A stretch of 5,230 nt of DNA from an uncultured Clostridia bacterium (GCA_945622055.1 CALZBV010000172.1:1-5230); one strand, 5' to 3'; positions 1 to 5,230 are shown, counted from the first letter of the stretch. Notes: a model not told the origin generated them from the letters alone. A program made the numbers and translations.

Positions 1-1913
1 GCACCAAAGCCACAGGCAGACAGTGCCGCCGCAAAGGACGACATTCCCACTTCCGAGTTGATGTTGGATACACCAAACAAAACACTGCAGCTGGAAACCA
101 CGACCTCCTTTGCCGCAAGTCCGGAAATCAGTGCCAGCACAAGCTGCCAGATTCCAAAGCCTGCCGGAGCAAAAACCGGCGCCAGAAGCTTTCCAAGCAT
201 CGCACCGAAGCTTAAGCTCATATCCTCGTTGTAACCGTTTACTCCGAAATGGAGTAAAATCCAGATTACAATAGAAGCAAGGAAAATCGTTGTCCCTGCC
301 TTCGTGAGATAATCTCTTACCTTCTCCCAGACATAAATGGTAATCGTTCTGGCATTCGGTGTTTTGTACTCCGGAAGCTCAATCAAAAGCGCATACTTCT
401 GCTCCTGCTTTTTCTGTGTTTTTCCAAGCACAAGGGCACAAAGTGCTGCCACCACAAGCCCAAACAGATATAACGAAAAAGCAACTACCATTGCCGGAAG
501 CTTTTCTGCCGCGCCACCGGAAGCCATCACCGCATTCTTTCCGAAAAACAGCTGGGAAAACAGCACATAAATCGGAAGGCGTGCACTGCAGGACATAAAC
601 GGCGTAACCAGAATCGTTCTTCTGCGGTCTGCTTCATTTTCCAGGGCTCTGGAGGCCATAATCGCAGGCACACTGCAGCCAAAGCCGAGAATCATCGGAA
701 TGAACGCACGTCCGGAAAGTCCGAGTCTTCCCATCAAATCGTCCATGACAAACGCTACCCGCGACATATAACCGCTGTCCTCCAAAAATGCCAACGCCAG
801 AAACAAGATAAAGATGTTCGGAAGGAACGTAAGAATACCGCCGACTCCTGCAATGGCACCATCAACAATAAGCGCACGCACCGCCTCCGCAACCGAAAGC
901 TTTACCAGCATATTGTCAATCGACGCGGTAACGGCTGCAAGCACATTTTCCAGTGTTCCGGATAATATATCCCCCACTGCAAACGTCAGAAAAAAGACAA
1001 GTGCCATAATCGCAAGAAACATCGGAATGCCGAAAATACGATGTGTCAGTACCGCATCCACTTTATCCGTAAAGGCTGCCTTCCGCTCCTTATGTACCAG
1101 ACATTCCTCAATGATTTCTTCAATAAAATCATACTTCTGACAGATAATGTCATCCTCGTAGCTGCGTGGAATCAGATCAGAAAAATCGATTCCTACCTCC
1201 CCGGTAATCTCCTCATCCTGCTCCAAAAGCTTAATTGCATACCACCGGTAGTTCGGAACCGGCTTGCCGGATTCCATCAGGCGCTCAATAATCCGGTCGA
1301 TTTTGTCCTCTATTTCATCCGAGTAAACTACGGCATATTCCTCATGGTGCCTGTGTTCATGCCTGCTGTTTGCCTCACGCTCTTCATGGTGATGCTCCAT
1401 CAGGCTCTTTTTCTTTTCCTTATGGTGCGCCACCGCATGCATCAGAATATCAAGCCCTGTGCGCTTCCTGGCAGAAACTGGAACAACCGGAATGCCAAGC
1501 ATCTCCGGCAAACGATGGAGGTCAAGCTCCATGCCGCGCTCCTCCACGATATCCATCATATTCAGTGCAAGCACCACCGGTTTTCCAAGCTCAATCAGCT
1601 GGAGAGTAAGATACAGATTCCGCTCCAGCGCCGATGCGTCTGCAACATCAATGATCACATCGACCTCATCTCCGAGGATAAACTGCCGTGACAGCCTTTC
1701 CTCCATCGTATACGAGGTCAGACTGTAAATTCCCGGAAGGTCCACCACCTTAAATCGGTGCGCATGGTATTTCATCGCTCCTTCCTTTTTCTCTACCGTA
1801 ACGCCCGGCCAGTTTGCCACCTTCAGATTTGCCCCGGTATACGCATTAAATAACGTTGTTTTTCCACAGTTCGGATTCCCGATAAATCCGACGCAAAGCT
1901 CTTCTTTTTCCAT
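1..1913 (-). CDS. feoB: Ferrous iron transporter B, C-terminus cut by window edge
   Basis: FeoB is the inner-membrane Fe2+ importer, with a cytosolic GTPase domain followed by a polytopic membrane domain. The reading frame is open for 637 codons from ATG 1913 to the window edge. G-protein motifs are all present: G1 GNPNCGKT (12-19), the G2 threonine in NWPGVT (34-39), G3 DLPG (58-61), G4 NMMD (118-121) and G5 VSA (146-148). A histidine-rich linker follows (159-190), then a helical GDI-type region (about 195-290). The membrane part begins near 296 with strongly hydrophobic stretches around 296-317, 358-377, 437-457, 473-497 and 538-556. Family signatures GFGCSVPAIMA (C413) and PFMSCSARLPIY (C442) mark the first Gate domain, and GLAAKEVV (598-605) the second. 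Only the final part, perhaps 50-150 residues, is missing. The start overlaps the feoA stop (TGATG) and has a good ribosome binding site, so it is the last visible gene of the operon. Identification is secure. Confidence 0.97.
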   Translation of the reverse strand, partial: MEKEELCVGFIGNPNCGKTTLFNAYTGANLKVANWPGVTVEKKEGAMKYHAHRFKVVDLPGIYSLTSYTMEERLSRQFILGDEVDVIIDVADASALERNLYLTLQLIELGKPVVLALNMMDIVEERGMELDLHRLPEMLGIPVVPVSARKRTGLDILMHAVAHHKEKKKSLMEHHHEEREANSRHEHRHHEEYAVVYSDEIEDKIDRIIERLMESGKPVPNYRWYAIKLLEQDEEITGEVGIDFSDLIPRSYEDDIICQKYDFIEEIIEECLVHKERKAAFTDKVDAVLTHRIFGIPMFLAIMALVFFLTFAVGDILSGTLENVLAAVTASIDNMLVKLSVAEAVRALIVDGAIAGVGGILTFLPNIFILFLALAFLEDSGYMSRVAFVMDDLMGRLGLSGRAFIPMILGFGCSVPAIMASRALENEADRRRTILVTPFMSCSARLPIYVLFSQLFFGKNAVMASGGAAEKLPAMVVAFSLYLFGLVVAALCALVLGKTQKKQEQKYALLIELPEYKTPNARTITIYVWEKVRDYLTKAGTTIFLASIVIWILLHFGVNGYNEDMSLSFGAMLGKLLAPVFAPAGFGIWQLVLALISGLAAKEVVVSSCSVLFGVSNINSEVGMSSFAAALSACGFG

Positions 1914-2137
1914 CAGTGAATCCTCCCGACTTCAATTGCATCACAAATCCGGGTCCCAAGTGCCAGTCTGGTTCCCCTTACCGAGAGAATCACCGAACCG
2001 GATTTTTTACGATTCAGTATCCGCACCACCGTTCCGTTTGTCATGCCAAGCGCCTTCAGGCGCATCATGGTTGACTGCGGAAGCTCCATCCGGTTTACGG
2101 TCAGCTGATCTCCAATTTTTGACTCACTTAACTTCAT
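1913..2137 (-). CDS. feoA: Ferrous iron transport protein A
   Basis: This is a 74-residue cytosolic SH3-like protein that works with FeoB in Fe2+ uptake, probably by contacting its cytosolic domain. It matches the FeoA pattern across its length: an N-terminal strand with a KIGDQLTV-type start, then a helix with LPQSTMMRLKALGM (19-32). Strands with GTVVRILNRKKSG (35-47) and VRGTRLALGTRICDAIEV (53-70) follow. FeoA proteins are usually 70-80 residues, so this one is full length. The frame stays open upstream to 2317, but that stretch lies inside queH and does not resemble FeoA. ATG 2137 has a ribosome binding site at 2144-2151 and gives the family-standard N-terminus. The start lies 14 bases inside the end of queH, and the stop shares one base with the feoB start. 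Only a single FeoA is present, with no FeoA-FeoA or FeoA-FeoB fusion. Confidence 0.96.
   Translation of the reverse strand: MKLSESKIGDQLTVNRMELPQSTMMRLKALGMTNGTVVRILNRKKSGSVILSVRGTRLALGTRICDAIEVGRIH
1921..1927 (-). promoter_or_regulatory. Ribosome binding site of feoB
   Basis: GGGAGGA lies within the last codons of feoA, about 7 bases from the feoB ATG at 1913. It fixes the feoB start, and with the TGATG stop/start overlap suggests that FeoA and FeoB are translationally coupled. Confidence 0.85.
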
Positions 2138-2771
2138 GTTCTGCTTCCTTTCGACGCTCCCGCTCCAGCTTTGAAAAAATACAGCCACAATAATCCTGAC
2201 GATAAAGTCCGTACTGTGCCGACAATTCCACCGACCGGCGGTATCCGTTTTTCTTCTTAAAATCCGAATACAAATAAGGTATCCCGTACTCCCCGGAAAG
2301 CTCTGCACCGATTGCATTTAACAGCTCTGCATTCTTCAGCGGGCTAATCGACAGGGTCGTCGTAAAGTAATCAAACCCTCCCTCCTTTGCCGCCTCAGCT
2401 GCTTCCCGAAGCCGCATGCGAAAGCAGACCTCACAACGCTCTCCACCCTCCGGACACGACTCCATTCCCGTAACCGCTTCATAAAATCGCTCCGGCTCAT
2501 AGTTTCCCGCAAGAAACGTTACCGGATGCCTTACCGGAAGCTCAGAAATCAACCTCTTCTGCTCGGAAATCCTCTCCTCATACTCCTTCTGCGGAGAGAT
2601 GTTCGGGTTATAATACAGCAGCGTAATCGAAAAATAGTCCGAAAGATACTCAAGCACGTAGCTGCTGCACGGCGCACAACAGCTATGAAGCAAAAGCCGC
2701 GGTACGTGACCTGCGGCTACTTCTGATTTTATTGTTTCTTCCAGCTTCTTTTGAAAGTTAATTCTTTGCAT
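2124..2771 (-). CDS. queH: Epoxyqueuosine reductase QueH (former DUF208)
   Basis: QueH catalyses the last step of queuosine synthesis, reducing epoxyqueuosine in the wobble position of GUN-anticodon tRNAs to queuosine. It is a cobalamin-independent, iron-sulfur alternative to QueG. The 215-residue protein carries the family cysteine sets: HSCCAPCSS (C31, C32, C35), ERCEVCFRMRL (C113, C116) and QDYCGCIFS (C195, C197). Other family-like segments are YYNPNISPQKEYEER (53-67), FDYFTTTLSISPLKN (133-147) and SDFKKKNGYRRSVELS (169-184). Length and motif order fit a complete enzyme. ATG 2771 is chosen because AAGGAG sits seven bases upstream. A TTG eight codons further up has no comparable site and would only lengthen the overlap. 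The start lies 14 bases inside hisC, and the stop lies 14 bases inside feoA. Its iron-sulfur need gives a possible reason for being next to feoAB, which is inference. Confidence 0.95.
   Translation of the reverse strand: MQRINFQKKLEETIKSEVAAGHVPRLLLHSCCAPCSSYVLEYLSDYFSITLLYYNPNISPQKEYEERISEQKRLISELPVRHPVTFLAGNYEPERFYEAVTGMESCPEGGERCEVCFRMRLREAAEAAKEGGFDYFTTTLSISPLKNAELLNAIGAELSGEYGIPYLYSDFKKKNGYRRSVELSAQYGLYRQDYCGCIFSKLERERRKEAEHEVK
2144..2151 (-). promoter_or_regulatory. Ribosome binding site of feoA
   Basis: AAAGGAAG is six bases from ATG 2137 and lies inside the queH coding region. It decides the feoA start against the longer open frame that extends upstream. Confidence 0.75.
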
Positions 2772-3822
2772 CAAGATACTCCTTAAGCGCACCAATCAGA
2801 CGGTCCATCTGCTCATCCGTTCCGATGGTGATGCGAAGATAATTGTCAATGCGCGGTTTCTTAAAATATCTTACAAAAATGTGCTTTTCGCGAAGCATGG
2901 TAAAAATCTCTTCTGCCGGCACACTCTCATGCGTTGCAAACAAAAAGTTTGTTTTGGAATCCGGAAAGGAAAATCCAAGTCCGGAGAACTCCTGCTTCAC
3001 ACGCTCTCTTGTTGCAATAATCTTTTTCGTTGTCCCGGCAAAATATGCCTCATCCTTCAAGGCTTCTGCACCGCAAAGAATGGAGGGATAGTTCATGGTA
3101 TAGGAATTATAGGAATTGCGCACTGCATAAATCGCGGAAATCACGCGCTTACTGCCAAAGGCATACCCGATTCGCATCCCTGCCATGGAACGGGACTTGG
3201 AAAAGGTCTGCACAACCAAAAGATTCTCATAACGGTCAAGAAGCGGAAGCGCCGATTCACCGCCAAAGTCAACATAAGCCTCATCAATCACCACAATAGA
3301 ATCCTGATTGTGACGTACGATTTCCTCAATCTCGCTAAGGTCCATCGCCACAGAGGTCGGTGCATTCGGGTTCGCAATCACAATACCGCCGTTTTCGACA
3401 AAATAATCCTCCTTGCGAATCCTGAAATTTTCATCCAGCGGCACTCTTGTAAACGGAATCCGGAACAAATCTGCCCAGACATCGTAGAACGAATACGTAA
3501 TATCCGGGAATAAAATCGGCCGCTCCGAACAAAAACAGCTCAGAAAAATCATTCCAAGCACATCGTCTGAGCCAACACCGACAAAAATCCGGTCTGCTTC
3601 GATTCCATAGGTCTTCGAAAGCTGCTCTACCAGAGGCTTTGCCTCCGGATTCGGGTAAAGACTCAGTTTTCCGGCAGAAAGCTCTGCCATTGTACGTGCA
3701 ACCCCCGGCGCCGGCGGATACGGATTCTCATTTGTATTCAGCTTCACCATATCCGCAAAATCCGGCTGTTCGCCCGGAACATACGGTGTAATCTCTCTTA
3801 ATTTCGCTTCCCAGTTCTTCAT
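2758..3822 (-). CDS. hisC: Histidinol-phosphate aminotransferase
   Basis: HisC is a cytosolic fold-type I PLP enzyme that transfers an amino group from glutamate to imidazole-acetol phosphate in histidine synthesis. The 354-residue protein has the expected order of motifs: VKLNTNENPYPP (26-37), LYPNPEAKPL (55-64), VGVGSDDVL (81-89), NPNAPTS (151-157, family consensus NPNNPTG) and IDEAYVDF (179-186). Then come the PLP-lysine segment TFSKSRSMAGMRIGYAF (207-222, K209 as Schiff-base lysine) and the substrate arginine region YLRITIG (328-334). Length is normal for HisC (about 350-360). ATG 3822 is preferred over an in-frame ATG at 3843 because AAAGGAG is eight bases upstream of it and the longer version would overlap the preceding gene. 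No other his genes are visible, so the substrate could be broader (aromatic or other aminotransferase of the HisC subgroup). The class is certain, and the exact substrate is less so. Confidence 0.92.
   Translation of the reverse strand: MKNWEAKLREITPYVPGEQPDFADMVKLNTNENPYPPAPGVARTMAELSAGKLSLYPNPEAKPLVEQLSKTYGIEADRIFVGVGSDDVLGMIFLSCFCSERPILFPDITYSFYDVWADLFRIPFTRVPLDENFRIRKEDYFVENGGIVIANPNAPTSVAMDLSEIEEIVRHNQDSIVVIDEAYVDFGGESALPLLDRYENLLVVQTFSKSRSMAGMRIGYAFGSKRVISAIYAVRNSYNSYTMNYPSILCGAEALKDEAYFAGTTKKIIATRERVKQEFSGLGFSFPDSKTNFLFATHESVPAEEIFTMLREKHIFVRYFKKPRIDNYLRITIGTDEQMDRLIGALKEYLDAKN
2779..2784 (-). promoter_or_regulatory. Ribosome binding site of queH
   Basis: AAGGAG is seven bases from ATG 2771 and lies inside the last codons of hisC. 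It is the reason for choosing ATG 2771 over the upstream TTG at 2795. Confidence 0.85.
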
Positions 3823-3830
3823 CTTCCGCT

Positions 3831-3837
3831 CTCCTTT
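3831..3837 (-). promoter_or_regulatory. Ribosome binding site of hisC
   Basis: AAAGGAG sits eight bases from ATG 3822 and overlaps the stop codon of the zinc-ribbon gene (3836-3838). It supports the shorter hisC start. Confidence 0.8.
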
Positions 3838-4111
3838 ACTCATCCTTTTTTATCAATGCTCCACACTTATCGCAATGCACCAGCCCGGCAAGAGTAACTG
3901 CCTTACAGACCGGACACTGCAGCTGTGTCGGAGGAAGCTCCCGTAACAGCACCGGATATTCACAATCGTTTGTGCATTTGGCAAGCACACGGATGGAATC
4001 TCCCTGTGCAAAGTAGTCCTTTGAAACGCCCTCCAGCTCTGCGCTGGTCTTTCCAATCTGAATCCGCTTTTTCGGCAGCAGACGCATCAGTGTTTTTCGA
4101 AATGGCACCAA
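3836..4111 (-). CDS. Small zinc-ribbon protein of unknown function
   Basis: I do not recognise this gene beyond its metal-binding fold. From the TTG at 4111 it encodes 91 residues. The first 20 are basic (FRKTLMRLLPKKR), followed by a mixed segment. The C-terminal half has three cysteine pairs: CTNDC (46-50), CPVC (66-69) and CDKC (80-83). The last two, ten residues apart, are a typical zinc-ribbon arrangement, and the first pair may add to it. It ends with charged KKDE. There is no signal peptide or membrane segment. Alternative in-frame starts are TTG 4141, ATG 4126 and GTG 4108. TTG 4111 is preferred because GGGAGG lies seven bases before it and the predicted transcript starts near 4149, leaving no leader for TTG 4141. 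It is the first gene of the operon, 13 bases ahead of hisC. A nucleic-acid or protein-binding role is only a guess. Confidence 0.75.
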   Translation of the reverse strand: MVPFRKTLMRLLPKKRIQIGKTSAELEGVSKDYFAQGDSIRVLAKCTNDCEYPVLLRELPPTQLQCPVCKAVTLAGLVHCDKCGALIKKDE

Positions 4112-4118
4112 GACACCG

Positions 4119-4124
4119 CCTCCC
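4119..4124 (-). promoter_or_regulatory. Ribosome binding site of zinc-ribbon gene
   Basis: GGGAGG lies seven bases before TTG 4111 and ten before GTG 4108. It overlaps the in-frame ATG at 4126, so that ATG cannot be the start this site serves. The site therefore points to a non-AUG start for the gene. Confidence 0.6.
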
Positions 4125-4155
4125 ATCCTTTTGCAATCCAATTCTTCGTACCATG

Positions 4156-4184
4156 ATTATACTAGGTTCCTTTCATTTTCGCAA
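4156..4184 (-). promoter_or_regulatory. Sigma-A promoter of zinc-ribbon/hisC/queH/feoAB operon
   Basis: Read on the minus strand, TTGCGA (4184-4179) and a perfect TATAAT (4161-4156) are separated by exactly 17 bases. The predicted transcription start is around 4149, giving a leader of about 38 bases to TTG 4111. No second convincing promoter was seen upstream of the later genes, and no Fur-like dyad overlaps this one. Confidence 0.8.
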
Positions 4185-4199
4185 CCGCTTTCCACAAAA

Positions 4200-4243
4200 C
4201 ATTTGTTGTGCAGATTACAATGTTTCCCGACGACAACCAAATG
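4200..4243. repeat. Imperfect inverted repeat between divergent promoters
   Basis: CATTTGTTGT (4200-4209) faces ACAACCAAATG (4233-4243), an inverted pair with one extra base and a loop of 23 bases. An inner TGTTTC/GAAACA pair (4221-4226, 4243-4248) partly overlaps it. It lies between the two promoters, where a regulator could act on either. Such short pairs also arise by chance in AT-rich spacers. Confidence 0.3.
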
Positions 4244-4270
4244 AAACACTACCCCGAAAAACATTCTGTA

Positions 4271-4299
4271 TTGACAGCACAGTATAAATCTACTATGCT
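4271..4299 (+). promoter_or_regulatory. Sigma-A promoter of the response regulator
   Basis: A perfect -35 TTGACA (4271-4276) is followed after 17 bases by TATGCT (4294-4299). Transcription should begin at about A4306, giving a leader of about 75 bases before ATG 4381. An alternative TATAAA at 4283-4288 has no -35 at a proper distance. Confidence 0.8.
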
Positions 4300-4305
4300 A
4301 AAGCT

Positions 4306-4359
4306 ATGGGAGTACGCAATGCTGCGTACTTTTTAGAGAGACAGGAAGGAGGGCTCTGA
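4306..4359 (+). CDS. Possible leaderless upstream ORF, 17 residues
   Basis: ATG 4306 coincides with the predicted transcription start and opens a frame reading MGVRNAAYFLERQEGGL, ending at TGA 4357-4359. The frame is the same as that of the response regulator, whose ATG is exactly 25 codons downstream. No Shine-Dalgarno can precede it, so it would have to be translated from a leaderless mRNA. It spans the 5' hairpin, contains the regulator's Shine-Dalgarno, and ends inside the second hairpin. Nothing but position and frame supports translation. Confidence 0.3.
   Translation: MGVRNAAYFLERQEGGL
4311..4334 (+). promoter_or_regulatory. 5' leader hairpin with short U run
   Basis: AGTACGCA (4311-4318) pairs perfectly with TGCGTACT (4323-4330) across the loop ATGC, and the run of T continues to 4334. 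The shape is terminator-like, but the stem is only half G+C, the T run is five bases, and the hairpin begins about six bases from the predicted transcript end. A 5'-end stabilising or regulatory hairpin is therefore more likely than a working terminator. Confidence 0.55.
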
Positions 4360-4369
4360 CAATCAGAGC
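4344..4369 (+). promoter_or_regulatory. Shine-Dalgarno followed by a bridging hairpin
   Basis: GGAAGGAGG (4344-4352) is a strong ribosome binding site but is 28 bases from ATG 4381. Immediately after it, GCTCTGA (4353-4359) and TCAGAGC (4363-4369) form a perfect 7-bp stem with the loop CAA. If folded, the stem removes 17 bases and leaves about 11 between site and start. No comparable site lies nearer the ATG, where only a weak AGAG (4365-4368) is seen. Confidence 0.6.
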
Positions 4370-4380
4370 GTACGAATGAT

Positions 4381-5181
4381 ATGAATGTAATTCTTGTAGA
4401 TGATGATCCGGCCTCATTGCGGCTTCTGACCGGATTTTGTTCCATGATTGACGATATTACGGTAACCGGAAGCTTCACCGATGCTGAAGAAGCGTTTGCA
4501 TTTTCAAAAACCAATCCGCCGCAGGCAGCAATTCTTGATATCATCATGCCGGTGCAGGACGGTATCACGCTCTCGGACCGTCTGCAGTCCCTTATTCCGG
4601 AGCTTTTGATTTTCTATGCAACAGCAAGCGAGGAATATGCTCTTTCAGCGTATAAGCGCCATGCTGTTTCGTATATTCTGAAGCCCTACAGCTTTGCCGA
4701 TATCTTCGAGGCGCTTGAACGCGCCAAACGTCTCTGCACAGCCGCAAAGCCACACATCGTTGTGCGTACCTTCGGTCACTTTGACGTGTTTATTGACGGC
4801 GTTGCTCTGTCCTTTCCGCGAAAAAAATGTAAAGAGCTTCTTGCATTCCTGGTTGACCGTAACCGTGGTTTCGTGTCCATGGAACAGATTATTAATGCAC
4901 TTTGGGAAGACCGTGCCTACGATGAATCTGTCCGTTCGTATTTTCATGTAGTACTCCGGGATTTGAAAAAAACACTAAAGTCAGCCGGTATCCCGGAGCT
5001 TTTGGTCTGCAACCGTGACCAGAATGCAATTAACCCTGCCCTGATTGACTGCGATTACTATCACTTTTTAGAGGGTGACCTGTCTGCCATCCACTCCTTT
5101 CAGGACGAATACATGACGGATTATTCCTGGGCAGAACCAACCGTTGCTCTCTTATGCGAAAAGAAACATAATTTCGAATAA
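4381..5181 (+). CDS. Response regulator: receiver plus SARP-like winged helix
   Basis: A 266-residue cytosolic two-component transcription factor. The N-terminal receiver (1-118) has the acidic pair D7/D8 in VDDDP, the phospho-acceptor D53 in ILDIIMPVQDG, T81 in FYATASEEYALSA and K101 in YILKPYSF. The second half (about 126-220) is an OmpR/SARP-type winged helix: VRTFGHFDVFIDG (128-140), FPRKKCKELLAFLVDRNRGFVS (145-166) and ALWEDRAYDESVRSYFHVVLRDLKKTL (173-199). The tail resembles the start of a bacterial transcriptional activator domain and ends with DEYMTDYSWAEPTVALL, like other short Clostridia proteins of this design, so it is complete. ATG 4381 is the only sensible start because it opens directly on the receiver strand. 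No kinase gene is adjacent in the window, so partner and targets are unknown. It is transcribed away from the zinc-ribbon/feo operon and has an unusual structured leader. Confidence 0.93.
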   Translation: MNVILVDDDPASLRLLTGFCSMIDDITVTGSFTDAEEAFAFSKTNPPQAAILDIIMPVQDGITLSDRLQSLIPELLIFYATASEEYALSAYKRHAVSYILKPYSFADIFEALERAKRLCTAAKPHIVVRTFGHFDVFIDGVALSFPRKKCKELLAFLVDRNRGFVSMEQIINALWEDRAYDESVRSYFHVVLRDLKKTLKSAGIPELLVCNRDQNAINPALIDCDYYHFLEGDLSAIHSFQDEYMTDYSWAEPTVALLCEKKHNFE

Positions 5182-5184
5182 AGC

Positions 5185-5221
5185 GAGGAAGCTGTCGCAC
5201 TTTGCAGAAAACAGTTCCCTC
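5185..5221 (+). other. Bulged hairpin after the response regulator
   Basis: GAGGAA and CTGT (5185-5195) can pair with ACAGTT and CCTC (5211-5221) with two single-base bulges and a 15-base loop. It starts four bases after the stop codon, where a terminator would be expected, but no T run follows before the window ends at 5230. It may be a weak terminator, or unrelated to termination. Confidence 0.3.
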
Positions 5222-5230
5222 CTTGTCCCA

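Noticed and set aside
1041..1691. A 216-codon plus-strand open frame opposite feoB
   Set aside because: The minus strand here encodes unmistakable FeoB motifs. The plus frame has no recognisable domain and no ribosome binding site, and is a shadow.
2138..2317. N-terminal extension of FeoA by 60 residues
   Set aside because: The extension is a frame-shifted reading of queH and does not resemble FeoA. ATG 2137 has the ribosome binding site and the standard FeoA start.
2881..3513. A 210-codon plus-strand open frame opposite hisC
   Set aside because: It is antisense to the conserved HisC core, with no start signals or family features.
4142..4200. Fur box controlling the feo operon
   Set aside because: No GATAATGATAATCATTATC-like dyad was found at the promoter. 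The bases around TATAAT fit a plain -10 element.
4311..4334. Intrinsic terminator ahead of the response regulator
   Set aside because: The stem is short and only half G+C, the U run is five bases, and it sits almost at the predicted transcript start, so it was kept only as a leader hairpin.
374..4475. Recurring CCGGAAGC octamers across the window
   Set aside because: They fall inside coding frames at common codon pairs (such as Glu-Leu-Pro or Lys-Leu-Pro on the minus strand) with no regular spacing, so they reflect codon use and not a repeat element.

Overview
The window looks like chromosomal DNA from a Clostridia-type Firmicute, most likely a Lachnospiraceae member. The grounds are moderate G+C by eye, strong AGGAGG-type ribosome binding sites, near-consensus sigma-A promoters, a HisC/QueH/FeoA/FeoB protein set of Clostridia type, and a receiver plus SARP-like winged-helix regulator typical of that family. 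This placement is inference from sequence style, not from a search.

The left four fifths is one tightly packed minus-strand operon. It reads right to left from a clear promoter (-35 TTGCGA, 17-base spacer, -10 TATAAT, at 4156-4184). The order is: a small unrecognised zinc-ribbon protein (3836-4111), hisC (2758-3822), queH (2124-2771), feoA (1913-2137) and feoB (start at 1913, running off the left edge after 637 codons). Gaps are 13 bases or negative. hisC/queH and queH/feoA each overlap by 14 bases, and feoA/feoB share one base (TGATG). Each of the five genes has its own Shine-Dalgarno, and for the four downstream genes it lies in or at the end of the preceding gene, so translational coupling is likely. 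The operon joins a PLP aminotransferase, an iron-dependent tRNA queuosine enzyme and a ferrous iron importer. QueH is a plausible consumer of the iron that FeoAB brings in, but no Fur-type box is visible at the promoter.

The right fifth is divergent. A second promoter (TTGACA, 17-base spacer, TATGCT, 4271-4299) drives a plus-strand response regulator (4381-5181) with a receiver domain and a SARP/OmpR-like winged helix. No histidine kinase lies in the window. Its leader of about 75 bases is the most unusual part of the window. It holds an 8-bp perfect hairpin right at the predicted 5' end and a possible leaderless 17-residue upstream ORF that is in frame with the regulator and separated from it by one TGA. 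It also holds a strong Shine-Dalgarno 28 bases from the ATG, with a 7-bp hairpin between them that would bring the two close together.

No tRNA, rRNA, CRISPR array, insertion sequence or phage gene was seen. Apart from the regulator leader, the content is ordinary core metabolism and transport.
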